NCBI GenBank assembly: GCA_937883885.1
Contig: CAKZXL010000791.1
Span: forward strand, 1 to 6,954
Length of the DNA: 6,954 nt
Direction of reading: 5' to 3'
From: an uncultured Aquincola sp.
GTDB lineage: Bacteria > Pseudomonadota > Gammaproteobacteria > Burkholderiales > Burkholderiaceae
Shown here in pieces: positions 1 through 5,630 of this stretch (position 1 is its first letter; every line of letters begins with the position of its first letter). The notes under the pieces were generated by a model. That model saw only the letters and a program-made list of their open reading frames with translations, ran no database searches and was not told where the DNA came from. The translations under genes were made by a program, and so were the position numbers.

Positions 1-391
1 CAACCGACATGTGCAGCTGCAGCTCACGCCCGACCATCTGAAGCTGGAACCCGACCATGTGCTGGCCGACATGCTGCGGTCCATGCACCTGATCGTGACC
101 GAGGCGAACGAGGGCTTCGAGCCGGAAGGCGGCGCCTACGCGGCGGGTGCGCACGGGCACGCCCACGGCCATGACCATGGACACTCGCACAGCCATGACC
201 ATGGCCACGCGCATGCCCATGATCACGCGCAAGGACACCATCACGACCACCACCACGACCACGGCCACAGCCACGCCGCCGCACCGGCCCCCGACCGCAA
301 GCCCATCGCCATCCCCATCGCCGCCGCCCCAGCGCCGCATGTGCACGGCCCAGGCTGCGGGCACGATCACGGCCACGGCCATTCGCATTGA
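1..391 (+). CDS. ureE: Urease accessory protein UreE, 3' part (nickel metallochaperone)
   Basis: The 5' end lies outside the window; the frame is open from base 2. UreE is a cytoplasmic dimeric nickel chaperone that delivers Ni2+ to the UreG/UreF/UreD-apourease complex. What remains is the end of the C-terminal metal-binding domain. The first visible residues read NRHV, matching the GNRHVPLQ segment of Klebsiella UreE, whose His is the interface nickel ligand (His96). [10 protein letters not shown] and [15 protein letters not shown] follow, both typical of the family. The last 81 residues form a His-rich tail with 29 His and one Cys, in two blocks split by an Ala/Pro linker. The stop TGA at 389-391 overlaps the ureF start. 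His tails on UreE are well known; this one is longer than the Klebsiella tail. Identity is secure; only the N-terminal domain is unseen. Confidence 0.96.
   Translation, partial: NRHVQLQLTPDHLKLEPDHVLADMLRSMHLIVTEANEGFEPEGGAYAAGAHGHAHGHDHGHSHSHDHGHAHAHDHAQGHHHDHHHDHGHSHAAAPAPDRKPIAIPIAAAPAPHVHGPGCGHDHGHGHSH
152..388 (+). repeat. His-codon-rich imperfect repeat encoding the UreE tail
   Basis: This is coding, low-complexity DNA of alternating CAT/CAC with GGC, GAC, GCC and AGC codons, including near-copies of a CCATGACCATGG unit around 168-204. It encodes a first block of 22 His in about 43 residues (152-274), a 21-residue Ala/Pro linker without His, and a second block of 7 His plus one Cys (338-388). 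Such repeats are prone to length change by slippage. The tail is expected to bind several Ni2+ ions for storage or buffering; that role is known for the family and not shown by the sequence. Confidence 0.85.
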
Positions 392-1098
392 GCTCCGCCG
401 CCCTGCCCGCACCGCTGCCCGCACCCGCGCTGCTGCAGCTCATCTGGCTGGCCTCACCGGCGCTGCCGGTGGGAGGCTTCAGCTACTCCGAGGGCCTGGA
501 AGCCGCGGTGGACGCCGGCCTGGTGACCGGTGAAGCCGCTGCCCGCGACTGGCTGCTCGACCAGCTGACGCTGGCACTGGGCCGCGCCGACCTGCCGGTG
601 CTGGCCCAGGCCTTCAGCGCCTGGCAGCAGCAGGACGTGGCCCGCATCACCGCACTCAACGACTGGGTGCGCCACACGCGCGAGAGCCGGGAGCTGCGCC
701 AGCAGGCCGAGCAGATGGGCCGCTCGCTGGTGGAATGGCTGCGCAACAGCGACGCACGGGACGACCCGCGGCTGGCCACGCTGGCCGCGCTGGCGCCCGC
801 GCCCACCTGGCCGGTGGCCTTTGCGCTGGCCGCTGCCCGCAGCGGCGCACCGGCCGATGCTGCGCTGCAGGCCCATGCCTTCGGCTGGGCCGAGAACATG
901 GTGCAGGCGGCGCTCAAGGCCGTGCCGCTGGGCCAGAGCGCCGGCCAGCGCATCCTGCAGGCATTGCTGGATCGCATCCCTGCCGTGGTCGAGTCCGCGC
1001 TGGCCTGCACCGACGACGACCGCCAGGCCTTCACGCCGATGCTGGCCATCCTGTCGGCTCGCCACGAAACGCAGTACTCCCGCCTATTCCGTTCCTGA
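388..1098 (+). CDS. ureF: Urease accessory protein UreF
   Basis: UreF is a cytoplasmic helical protein that, with UreD(H) and UreG, forms the complex that activates apourease; it is thought to gate GTP hydrolysis by UreG and pass nickel on. The 236-residue product is close to the usual family length. Recognisable segments are [16 protein letters not shown] (residues 23-38), [20 protein letters not shown] (from residue 164) and the C-terminal end [11 protein letters not shown], which in UreF contributes to UreG binding. The start is TTG at 388-390, sharing TTGA with the ureE stop. No ATG or GTG lies between it and the conserved SPALPVGG motif except a GTG inside that motif, so TTG is the best choice. 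No clear Shine-Dalgarno sequence is seen, so translation probably depends on coupling to ureE. Confidence 0.95.
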   Translation: MSSAALPAPLPAPALLQLIWLASPALPVGGFSYSEGLEAAVDAGLVTGEAAARDWLLDQLTLALGRADLPVLAQAFSAWQQQDVARITALNDWVRHTRESRELRQQAEQMGRSLVEWLRNSDARDDPRLATLAALAPAPTWPVAFALAAARSGAPADAALQAHAFGWAENMVQAALKAVPLGQSAGQRILQALLDRIPAVVESALACTDDDRQAFTPMLAILSARHETQYSRLFRS

Positions 1099-1102
1099 AC
1101 GT

Positions 1103-1115
1103 CTTCAGCCTGAAG
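1103..1115 (+). other. Short perfect dyad in the ureF-ureG gap
   Basis: CTTCAG-C-CTGAAG is a perfect 6-bp inverted repeat in the 28-nt gap between ureF and ureG. The one-base centre means an RNA hairpin would have to open its inner pairs. It is too small and lacks a T tract for a terminator. It lies just upstream of the ureG start, where no clear Shine-Dalgarno sequence is seen. It may be chance or a weak translational or processing element. Confidence 0.25.
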
Positions 1116-1126
1116 CAGCACCCACC

Positions 1127-1771
<645 letters not shown>

Positions 1772-1802
1772 GCCTCCAATCCGCCCGCGCTTCGTGACAT
1801 AG

Positions 1803-1845
1803 GCCGCCCGGGGCTGCTCGGCCCGGCCGCCGGGCATGCCCGGTG
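1803..1845 (+). terminator. GC-rich hairpin cluster after ureG (possible terminator)
   Basis: Two overlapping perfect stems are visible. GCCCGG-CCG-CCGGGC (1821-1835) gives a 6-bp stem with a 3-nt loop. CCGGGCATGCCCGG (1830-1843) is a 14-nt palindrome that can fold as a 5-bp stem with a CAUG loop. They share 1830-1835 and so exclude each other. A further CCGGG at 1808-1812 can pair with CCCGG at 1822-1826. The position at the end of the urease operon suggests termination or 3'-end protection. There is no T tract, so an intrinsic terminator is not well supported. Confidence 0.35.
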
Positions 1846-1874
1846 CCTAGCATCAGCCGCCTTTACCCCTACAC

Positions 1875-1880
1875 GAGGAG
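1875..1880 (+). promoter_or_regulatory. Strong ribosome-binding site of kbp
   Basis: GAGGAG ends 6 nt before the ATG at 1887 and fixes that start. It is one of the few strong Shine-Dalgarno sequences in this window. Confidence 0.8.
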
Positions 1881-1886
1881 AATTCC

Positions 1887-2399
1887 ATGGGTCTGATGTC
1901 CTTCATCAAGGAAGCCGGCGAAAAGCTGTTCCATACCGGCGGCGACGCCAAGGCCGCCGCACCGGCCGCCACCGCTCCGGCGGCACCAGCCGTGGATGTA
2001 GCGGCCCTCAACGAAAAGGCCAGCGCAGCCATCGCCAATTACGTGCGTTCGCAGAACCTGTCGACCGATGGCATCGACATCCAGTTCGATGGCGCCAGCA
2101 GCACGGTGACGGTCAGCGGCACGGTGGCCGACCAGGCCACCAAGGAAAAACTGCTGCTGTGCTGCGGCAACGTGCAAAACGTGGCCGGCGTGAACGACCT
2201 GCTGGTGGTGGCCCAGGCAGCCGAGCCTGAGTCGCAGTGGTACACGGTGGTGTCGGGCGACAACCTGTCGAAGATTGCCAAGCAGTTCTACGGCAACCCG
2301 AACAAGTACCCGGTGATCTTCGAGGCCAACAAGCCGATGCTCACGCACCCCGACAAGATCTACCCCGGCCAGATGCTGCGCATCCCGCCCGCGGCCTGA
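1887..2399 (+). CDS. kbp: BON-LysM protein, Kbp/YgaU family (potassium-binding protein)
   Basis: The 170-residue product matches E. coli Kbp (YgaU, 149 aa) from end to end. The start MGLMSFIKEAGEKLF resembles MGLFNFVKDAGEKLW, and the end FEANKPMLTHPDKIYPGQMLRIP is nearly the same as in E. coli. Order: N-terminal amphipathic segment (1-16), Ala/Pro-rich linker (about 20-36) that accounts for much of the extra length, BON domain (about 40-110) and LysM domain (about 117-167, with YTVVSGDNLSKIAKQFYG). There is no signal peptide, so it is cytoplasmic. E. coli Kbp binds K+ and changes conformation; whether this one does is inference. Adjacent Cys92-Cys93 in the BON domain have no counterpart in the E. 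coli protein as I recall it. It is probably transcribed on its own. It converges with bfd, the two stops being 10 nt apart. Confidence 0.92.
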   Translation: MGLMSFIKEAGEKLFHTGGDAKAAAPAATAPAAPAVDVAALNEKASAAIANYVRSQNLSTDGIDIQFDGASSTVTVSGTVADQATKEKLLLCCGNVQNVAGVNDLLVVAQAAEPESQWYTVVSGDNLSKIAKQFYGNPNKYPVIFEANKPMLTHPDKIYPGQMLRIPPAA

Positions 2400-2408
2400 T
2401 CGGGGCGG
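2385..2408. terminator. Inverted repeat across the convergent kbp/bfd ends
   Basis: CCGCCC (2385-2390) and GGGCGG (2403-2408) form a 6-bp GC-only stem with a 12-nt loop that contains the kbp stop, and bfd ends just beyond it. The place suits a bidirectional terminator, but there is no T tract on either side and the stem is short. Confidence 0.25.
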
Positions 2409-2409
2409 C

Positions 2410-2634
2410 TTACACCACAGCGCGGCGATGCAGGTGCACCACCTGCGTTGCCGCCTGTGCCGGGGCGGCCGCGGCCACCGCGTCATCAAACACCTGGCGG
2501 GCGCAGTCTTCACAGCAACCGCAGTTGCGCGCGATGCAGGTGTCGTCCTGCAGCATTTCAAAGTCGGCCACGCCTTCGCGCACGGCGCGTTGGATGTCGC
2601 GGTCAGAGATTCGGTGGCAGAGGCAGACGATCAT
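2410..2634 (-). CDS. bfd: Bacterioferritin-associated ferredoxin Bfd
   Basis: Bfd is a small cytoplasmic [2Fe-2S] protein that docks on bacterioferritin and passes electrons through its haems to release stored iron. The 74-residue product starts MIVCLCHRISDRDI, close to E. coli MYVCLCNGISDKKI. Cluster ligands by alignment are Cys4, Cys6, Cys38 and Cys41; Cys33, Cys40 and Cys44 are extra. The C-terminal third is Ala-rich and probably disordered. The ATG on the - strand is at 2634-2632 with no obvious Shine-Dalgarno sequence. It lies 82 nt downstream of bfr on the same strand, so the two may be co-transcribed. A Fur-box-like sequence in the gap suggests its own iron-responsive promoter, as known for bfd in E. 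coli and Pseudomonas, where low iron raises expression. Confidence 0.95.
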   Translation of the reverse strand: MIVCLCHRISDRDIQRAVREGVADFEMLQDDTCIARNCGCCEDCARQVFDDAVAAAAPAQAATQVVHLHRRAVV

Positions 2635-2671
2635 GGCGGGCGCAGCAGTGAGCTGGCCGCCAGTCTACAAG

Positions 2672-2690
2672 AATGCGAATCCTTCTCGTT
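2672..2690 (-). promoter_or_regulatory. Fur-box-like operator upstream of bfd
   Basis: On the + strand 2672-2690 reads AATGCGAATCCTTCTCGTT. It matches 16 of 19 positions of AATGAGAATCATTCTCATT, a common proteobacterial form of the Fur box, and its core (2674-2688) fits the 7-1-7 layout. It lies 37-56 nt upstream of the bfd start. On the - strand a TTTACA (2691-2696) adjoins it as a possible -35. Possible -10s are CATTCT (2670-2675, 15-nt spacer) inside the box and TAGACT (2662-2667), which fits only with a different -35. Fur with Fe2+ bound here would block the promoter. The match is visible; binding is inference. Confidence 0.65.
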
Positions 2691-2716
2691 TGTAAAAACC
2701 TACGGATTCTGCGGCT

Positions 2717-3193
2717 TCAGCTGATCTCGCCCACCGCCAGTTGCAGGTAGTTCTGCTGGCCGATCTTGTCCACCAGTTCGAGCTGCGTCTCGATGTGGTC
2801 GATGTGCTCCTCGGTGTCCGACAGGATGTCTTCGAGCAGCTCGCGCGAGACGTAGTCGCGCACGGATTCGCAGTAGGCGATGGCGTCCTTCAGCAGCCCA
2901 TGCGAGCCCTTCTCGATCTGCAGGTCGCAGCGCAGCACTTCCACCGCGTCTTCGCCGATCAGCAGCTTGCCCAGGTCCTGCAGGTTGGGCAGGCCCTCCA
3001 GCATCAGGATGCGGTCCATCAGCCGGTCGGCGTGGTTCATCTCCTCGATCGACTCTTCGTACTCCTTCTTGGCCAGCTTCTCGAAGCCCCAGTTCTTCAG
3101 CATGCGGTAGTGCAGGAAGTACTGGTTGATGGCCGTCAGCTCGTTCTTCAGCTGGGCGTTCAGGAATTCGAGGACCTTGGGGTCGCCTTGCAT
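2717..3193 (-). CDS. bfr: Bacterioferritin (haem-binding 24-mer iron store)
   Basis: Bfr forms a cytoplasmic 24-subunit shell that oxidises Fe2+ at a di-iron site and stores it as ferric mineral. The 158-residue product equals E. coli Bfr in length and starts [19 protein letters not shown]. Visible ligands are Glu18, Glu51, His54, Glu94 and His130, with Tyr25 nearby and the haem ligand Met52. The position equal to E. coli Glu127 is Thr (segment SDTEEHID, 125-132), so one bridging ferroxidase ligand is absent or replaced by a neighbouring Glu. The ATG (3193-3191) is fixed by AAGGAG 7 nt upstream; an in-frame extension to 3331 is rejected. It is divergent from corA, with a Fur-like dyad between, and bfd follows on the same strand. 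Confidence 0.97.
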   Translation of the reverse strand: MQGDPKVLEFLNAQLKNELTAINQYFLHYRMLKNWGFEKLAKKEYEESIEEMNHADRLMDRILMLEGLPNLQDLGKLLIGEDAVEVLRCDLQIEKGSHGLLKDAIAYCESVRDYVSRELLEDILSDTEEHIDHIETQLELVDKIGQQNYLQLAVGEIS

Positions 3194-3200
3194 GCATCTT

Positions 3201-3206
3201 CTCCTT
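3201..3206 (-). promoter_or_regulatory. Ribosome-binding site of bfr
   Basis: On the - strand AAGGAG lies 7 nt before the ATG at 3193. It decides this start over in-frame codons further upstream. Confidence 0.8.
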
Positions 3207-3278
3207 GTGGGCGCAAGTGCGGATTGTGCGCGTGCGGCGTTGCGTGCAGCCCGCATGTCCCCCGGGCTGCGGTCTTGC

Positions 3279-3293
3279 TGCGAATCATTTGCA
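3279..3293. promoter_or_regulatory. Fur-like 7-1-7 dyad between bfr and corA
   Basis: TGCGAATCATTTGCA has 6 of 7 base pairs complementary about a single centre base, the layout of the Fur core TGATAATnATTATCA, and keeps TG..AATCATT..CA. It is AT-rich against its surroundings. It lies about 86 nt upstream of bfr and 55 nt upstream of corA, just upstream of the corA -10-like TACAGT. It could control either gene or both. The dyad is visible; the Fur assignment is inference. Confidence 0.5.
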
Positions 3294-3316
3294 GCACCAG
3301 GCGCCAGCGGCAGCGC

Positions 3317-3339
3317 TACAGTGCCCGCCACACGAGGAG
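3317..3339 (+). promoter_or_regulatory. Candidate -10 element and ribosome-binding site of corA
   Basis: TACAGT (3317-3322) is a fair -10. No good -35 stands 16-18 nt upstream; TTGCAG at 3289-3294, overlapping the Fur-like dyad, is 22 nt away. The ribosome-binding site GAGGAG (3334-3339) ends 9 nt before the ATG at 3349 and is the firmer of the two calls. Confidence 0.45.
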
Positions 3340-3348
3340 ACCGGTTCC

Positions 3349-4317
3349 ATGCTCATCAACTGTGTCGTCTACCAGGACGGCAAGAAGCTCGCAGACATCA
3401 CCGTCGACGACATCAGCGATTACGTCACCCGGGAGGACTGCTTCGTCTGGGTGGCCCTGCTGGACGCCACCGACGCCGAGCTGCGCCAGATGCAGCGTGA
3501 GTTCGGCCTGCACGAACTGGCGGTGGAAGACGCACGCCATGGCCACCAGCGGCCCAAGGTGGAGGAGTACGGCGACACCGTGTTCGCGGTGATGCACACG
3601 GTGGAGATCGAGCCGGGCGGCGAGCTGCGCGTGGGCGAAGTGAACGTGTTCGTCGGGCCCAACTTCGTGCTGTCGGTGCGCAACCGCAGCAACCAGGGTT
3701 TCCTAGGCGTGCGCGGCCGTGCCGAGCGCGAGGCCCACCTGCTGCGCCATGGTTCGGGCTTCGTGTTCTATGCGCTGATGGACGCGGTGGTGGACCGCTA
3801 CTTCCCGGTGATCGACCAGCTGGAAACCGAGCTGGAAGAAATCGAGAACCGCATCTTCGACCGCGGCCGCGGTCGCGCCAACATCGAGAACCTGTACGGC
3901 CTGAAGCAGCGCATCCTGATGGTCAAGCATGCGGTGGCGCCGCTGATGGAGGCCACCGGCAAGCTGAGCATGGGCCGCGTGCCGCGGGTGTGCGACAACA
4001 CGCGCGAGTACTTCCGCGACGTGTACGACCACCTCACCCGCATCAACAGCACGCTGGATACGCTGCGCGAAACCATCGCCACCGGCATCCAGGTCAACCT
4101 GTCGATGGTGACGATCGAAGAATCCGAGGTGACCAAGCGGCTGGCCGCCTGGGCCGGCATCTTCGCGGTGGCCACCGCCTTCGTCGGCATCTGGGGCATG
4201 AACTTCGAGCACATGCCCGAGCTGAAGTGGCAGTACGGGTATCCGCTGGCGCTGGGCATGATCTTCACCGCCTGCGGCATCACCGCCTGGCGCTTTCGCC
4301 GCGCCGGCTGGTTGTGA
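3349..4317 (+). CDS. corA: Magnesium/divalent-cation channel CorA
   Basis: CorA is a homopentameric inner-membrane channel that takes up Mg2+ and, in some species, Co2+ and Ni2+. The 322-residue product has the family layout: an N-terminal alpha/beta cytoplasmic domain (about 1-150), a long helical stalk (about 150-260, including [16 protein letters not shown]), TM1 (about 263-282), the signature Gly-Met-Asn at 283-285 in [10 protein letters not shown], a short loop, TM2 (about 298-316) and the short basic tail RFRRAGWL. The signature is preceded by Trp instead of the usual Tyr. The ATG at 3349 is supported by GAGGAG; the open frame reaches back to 3205 but that part is unlike CorA. It is divergent from bfr and followed by pldA after 91 nt. 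The true substrate cannot be read from the sequence. Confidence 0.95.
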   Translation: MLINCVVYQDGKKLADITVDDISDYVTREDCFVWVALLDATDAELRQMQREFGLHELAVEDARHGHQRPKVEEYGDTVFAVMHTVEIEPGGELRVGEVNVFVGPNFVLSVRNRSNQGFLGVRGRAEREAHLLRHGSGFVFYALMDAVVDRYFPVIDQLETELEEIENRIFDRGRGRANIENLYGLKQRILMVKHAVAPLMEATGKLSMGRVPRVCDNTREYFRDVYDHLTRINSTLDTLRETIATGIQVNLSMVTIEESEVTKRLAAWAGIFAVATAFVGIWGMNFEHMPELKWQYGYPLALGMIFTACGITAWRFRRAGWL

Positions 4318-4351
4318 GCGAATCGGTTACAGGCTCGGGGCTTGCCTAGGC

Positions 4352-4384
4352 TTGACGGTGCGTTTTTTCGCACGCCCCTACACT
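4352..4384 (+). promoter_or_regulatory. Candidate pldA promoter region with a dyad in the spacer
   Basis: TTGACG (4352-4357) resembles a -35 and TACACT (4379-4384) a -10, but the spacer is 21 nt, longer than the normal 16-18. The spacer holds the perfect inverted repeat GTGCG-TTTTTT-CGCAC (4358-4373). The -10 lies 24 nt before the chosen pldA start. The T run sits inside the dyad and no hairpin precedes it, so it is not a standard corA terminator. The promoter call is tentative. Confidence 0.35.
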
Positions 4385-4408
4385 GCGCGCCCAAACCGTC
4401 CGCCCACG

Positions 4409-5596
4409 ATGAACGTCCCACCTTCCAAGCCCGCCGGCGCGATGCCGAATCGACTGGCCCTGCCACTGCTGGCAGCAGGCACCCTGGCCGCCGCCGCCGC
4501 GCCTGCCGGGGCGCAGCAGGTGCCGGCCACCGTGGCCGCCTCGGCCCCCTCGCCCGGCGTGCAACGGTTGACGATGGCCGACTGCGCCACCATCGGCCCG
4601 GCCGCCGACCGCCTGGCCTGCTACGACAACCTGGCCGGCCGGGCGCCAGCCGATCCCGCGCCGGCCGCCGCAGTGGCACCGCCCACGCCCGCTGACGGCT
4701 CAGCCGTGCCCGCCACCTCGGTGCTGGCGCCCAAGGACACGCCGCTGGCACCAGCCAACAGCCCGGCCGGCGAGCAAAGCCTGCTGTCCAAGTACTGGGA
4801 GCTGGACCCGCAGGACAAGCGCGGCACCTTCAACTTCGTGGGCTACCGGCCCAACTACGTGCTGCCGGCGCGCTACACCGACCGCATCAACCGCAACCCC
4901 AGCTCGCCCACCCAGGCCGCGGTGAACCAGCCCAACGCACGCCGCGTCGAGGCCAAGTTCCAGGTGTCGTTGCGTACCAAGGTGGCGCAGGGGCTGGTGT
5001 TTCCGAATGCCGACCTGTGGCTGGCCTTCACGCAGCAGGCCACCTGGCAGGTGTACACCGGGGCCGATTCCAAGCCCTTCCGCAACACCGACTACGAGCC
5101 CGAAGCCACCTATGTGGTGGCCACCACGCCGGGGCTGCGCAGCCTTCCCTTCGGCTGGCAGTGGCGCTACACGCAGCTGGGCATCGCCCACCAGTCCAAC
5201 GGCCAGTCCGACCCGCTGTCGCGCAGCTGGAACCGGGTGTACCTGGGCGCGGGTTTCGAGCGTGGCGACTGGTCGTTCAGCACCCGCTTCCTGCGGCGGC
5301 TGAAGGAATCGATCGACGACGACAACAACCCCGACCTGGTGGACTACCGCGGCCGTGGGGAATTCCAGCTGAATTGGGCGTCGGGCCTGTCCACCGCCTC
5401 GGTGCTGTACCGCACCACGCTGAAGAACGGCCACTACGGCGCGCTGCAGCTGGAGTACACCTACCCGGTGTTCAAACAGCAGCCCAACGGGCTGCGCTGG
5501 TACCTGCAGATGTTCAGCGGCTATGGCGAAACGCTGACCGACTACAACTTCCGCCAGACCAGCCTGGGGCTGGGCGTCACCTTCCTGCAGTTCTGA
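4409..5596 (+). CDS. pldA: Outer-membrane phospholipase A (OMPLA/PldA)
   Basis: PldA is a calcium-dependent outer-membrane beta-barrel that hydrolyses phospholipids misplaced in the outer leaflet and is active as a dimer. The 395-residue product has a Sec signal peptide (hydrophobic core about 16-31, likely cut after AGA at 33-35). A periplasmic extension (about 36-128) contains Cys59 and Cys71 in ADCATIG and DRLACYDN, followed by an Ala/Pro-rich linker. The 12-strand barrel domain follows and ends in Phe, as usual for outer-membrane proteins. The active site is complete: His261, Ser263 (GIAHQSNGQS) and Asn275 (SRSWNR), with the same spacing as E. coli His142, Ser144 and Asn156. E. coli PldA is about 289 residues, so the extension explains the extra length. 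ATG 4442 is an alternative start that also leaves a signal peptide; neither has a clear ribosome-binding site. Confidence 0.93.
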   Translation: MNVPPSKPAGAMPNRLALPLLAAGTLAAAAAPAGAQQVPATVAASAPSPGVQRLTMADCATIGPAADRLACYDNLAGRAPADPAPAAAVAPPTPADGSAVPATSVLAPKDTPLAPANSPAGEQSLLSKYWELDPQDKRGTFNFVGYRPNYVLPARYTDRINRNPSSPTQAAVNQPNARRVEAKFQVSLRTKVAQGLVFPNADLWLAFTQQATWQVYTGADSKPFRNTDYEPEATYVVATTPGLRSLPFGWQWRYTQLGIAHQSNGQSDPLSRSWNRVYLGAGFERGDWSFSTRFLRRLKESIDDDNNPDLVDYRGRGEFQLNWASGLSTASVLYRTTLKNGHYGALQLEYTYPVFKQQPNGLRWYLQMFSGYGETLTDYNFRQTSLGLGVTFLQF

Positions 5597-5603
5597 AACC
5601 AAA

Positions 5604-5625
5604 GTCCGCGGCGGGCACCGCGGAC
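5604..5625. terminator. Bidirectional terminator between pldA and sppA
   Basis: GTCCGCGG-CGGGCA-CCGCGGAC is a perfect 8-bp stem with a 6-nt loop, filling most of the 34-nt gap between the convergent stops (7 nt after pldA, 5 nt after the protease gene). On the - strand the stem is followed by TTTGGTTT, a modest T tract; on the + strand only by CGTCTTC. It should work best for the - strand transcript. Confidence 0.7.
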
Positions 5626-5630
5626 CGTCT

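Noticed and set aside
150..275. Repetitive DNA that might suggest a CRISPR array or tandem repeat locus
   Set aside because: The units are short, irregular and in frame, lack unique spacers, and encode the UreE His tail.
147..533. Thr/Met-rich open frame on the + strand across the UreE tail
   Set aside because: It is the frame-shifted reading of the His-codon repeat; it overlaps two well-supported genes and resembles no protein family.
1869..1874. TACACG as a -10 element for kbp
   Set aside because: It abuts the ribosome-binding site and lies only 12 nt before the start, so a transcript starting from it would lack the Shine-Dalgarno sequence.
3194..3331. N-terminal extension of bfr on the - strand
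   Set aside because: Bacterioferritins begin at M-[QK]-G-D, the 158-residue length fits the family, and AAGGAG precedes that ATG.
3205..3348. N-terminal extension of corA back to 3205
   Set aside because: The extra residues do not look like CorA, the extension would cover the regulatory region, and ATG 3349 has a good ribosome-binding site.
4344..4368. GCCTAGGC palindrome followed by T6 as an intrinsic terminator of corA
   Set aside because: The palindrome is 11 nt from the T run and has no room for a loop; no stable stem directly precedes the T tract.
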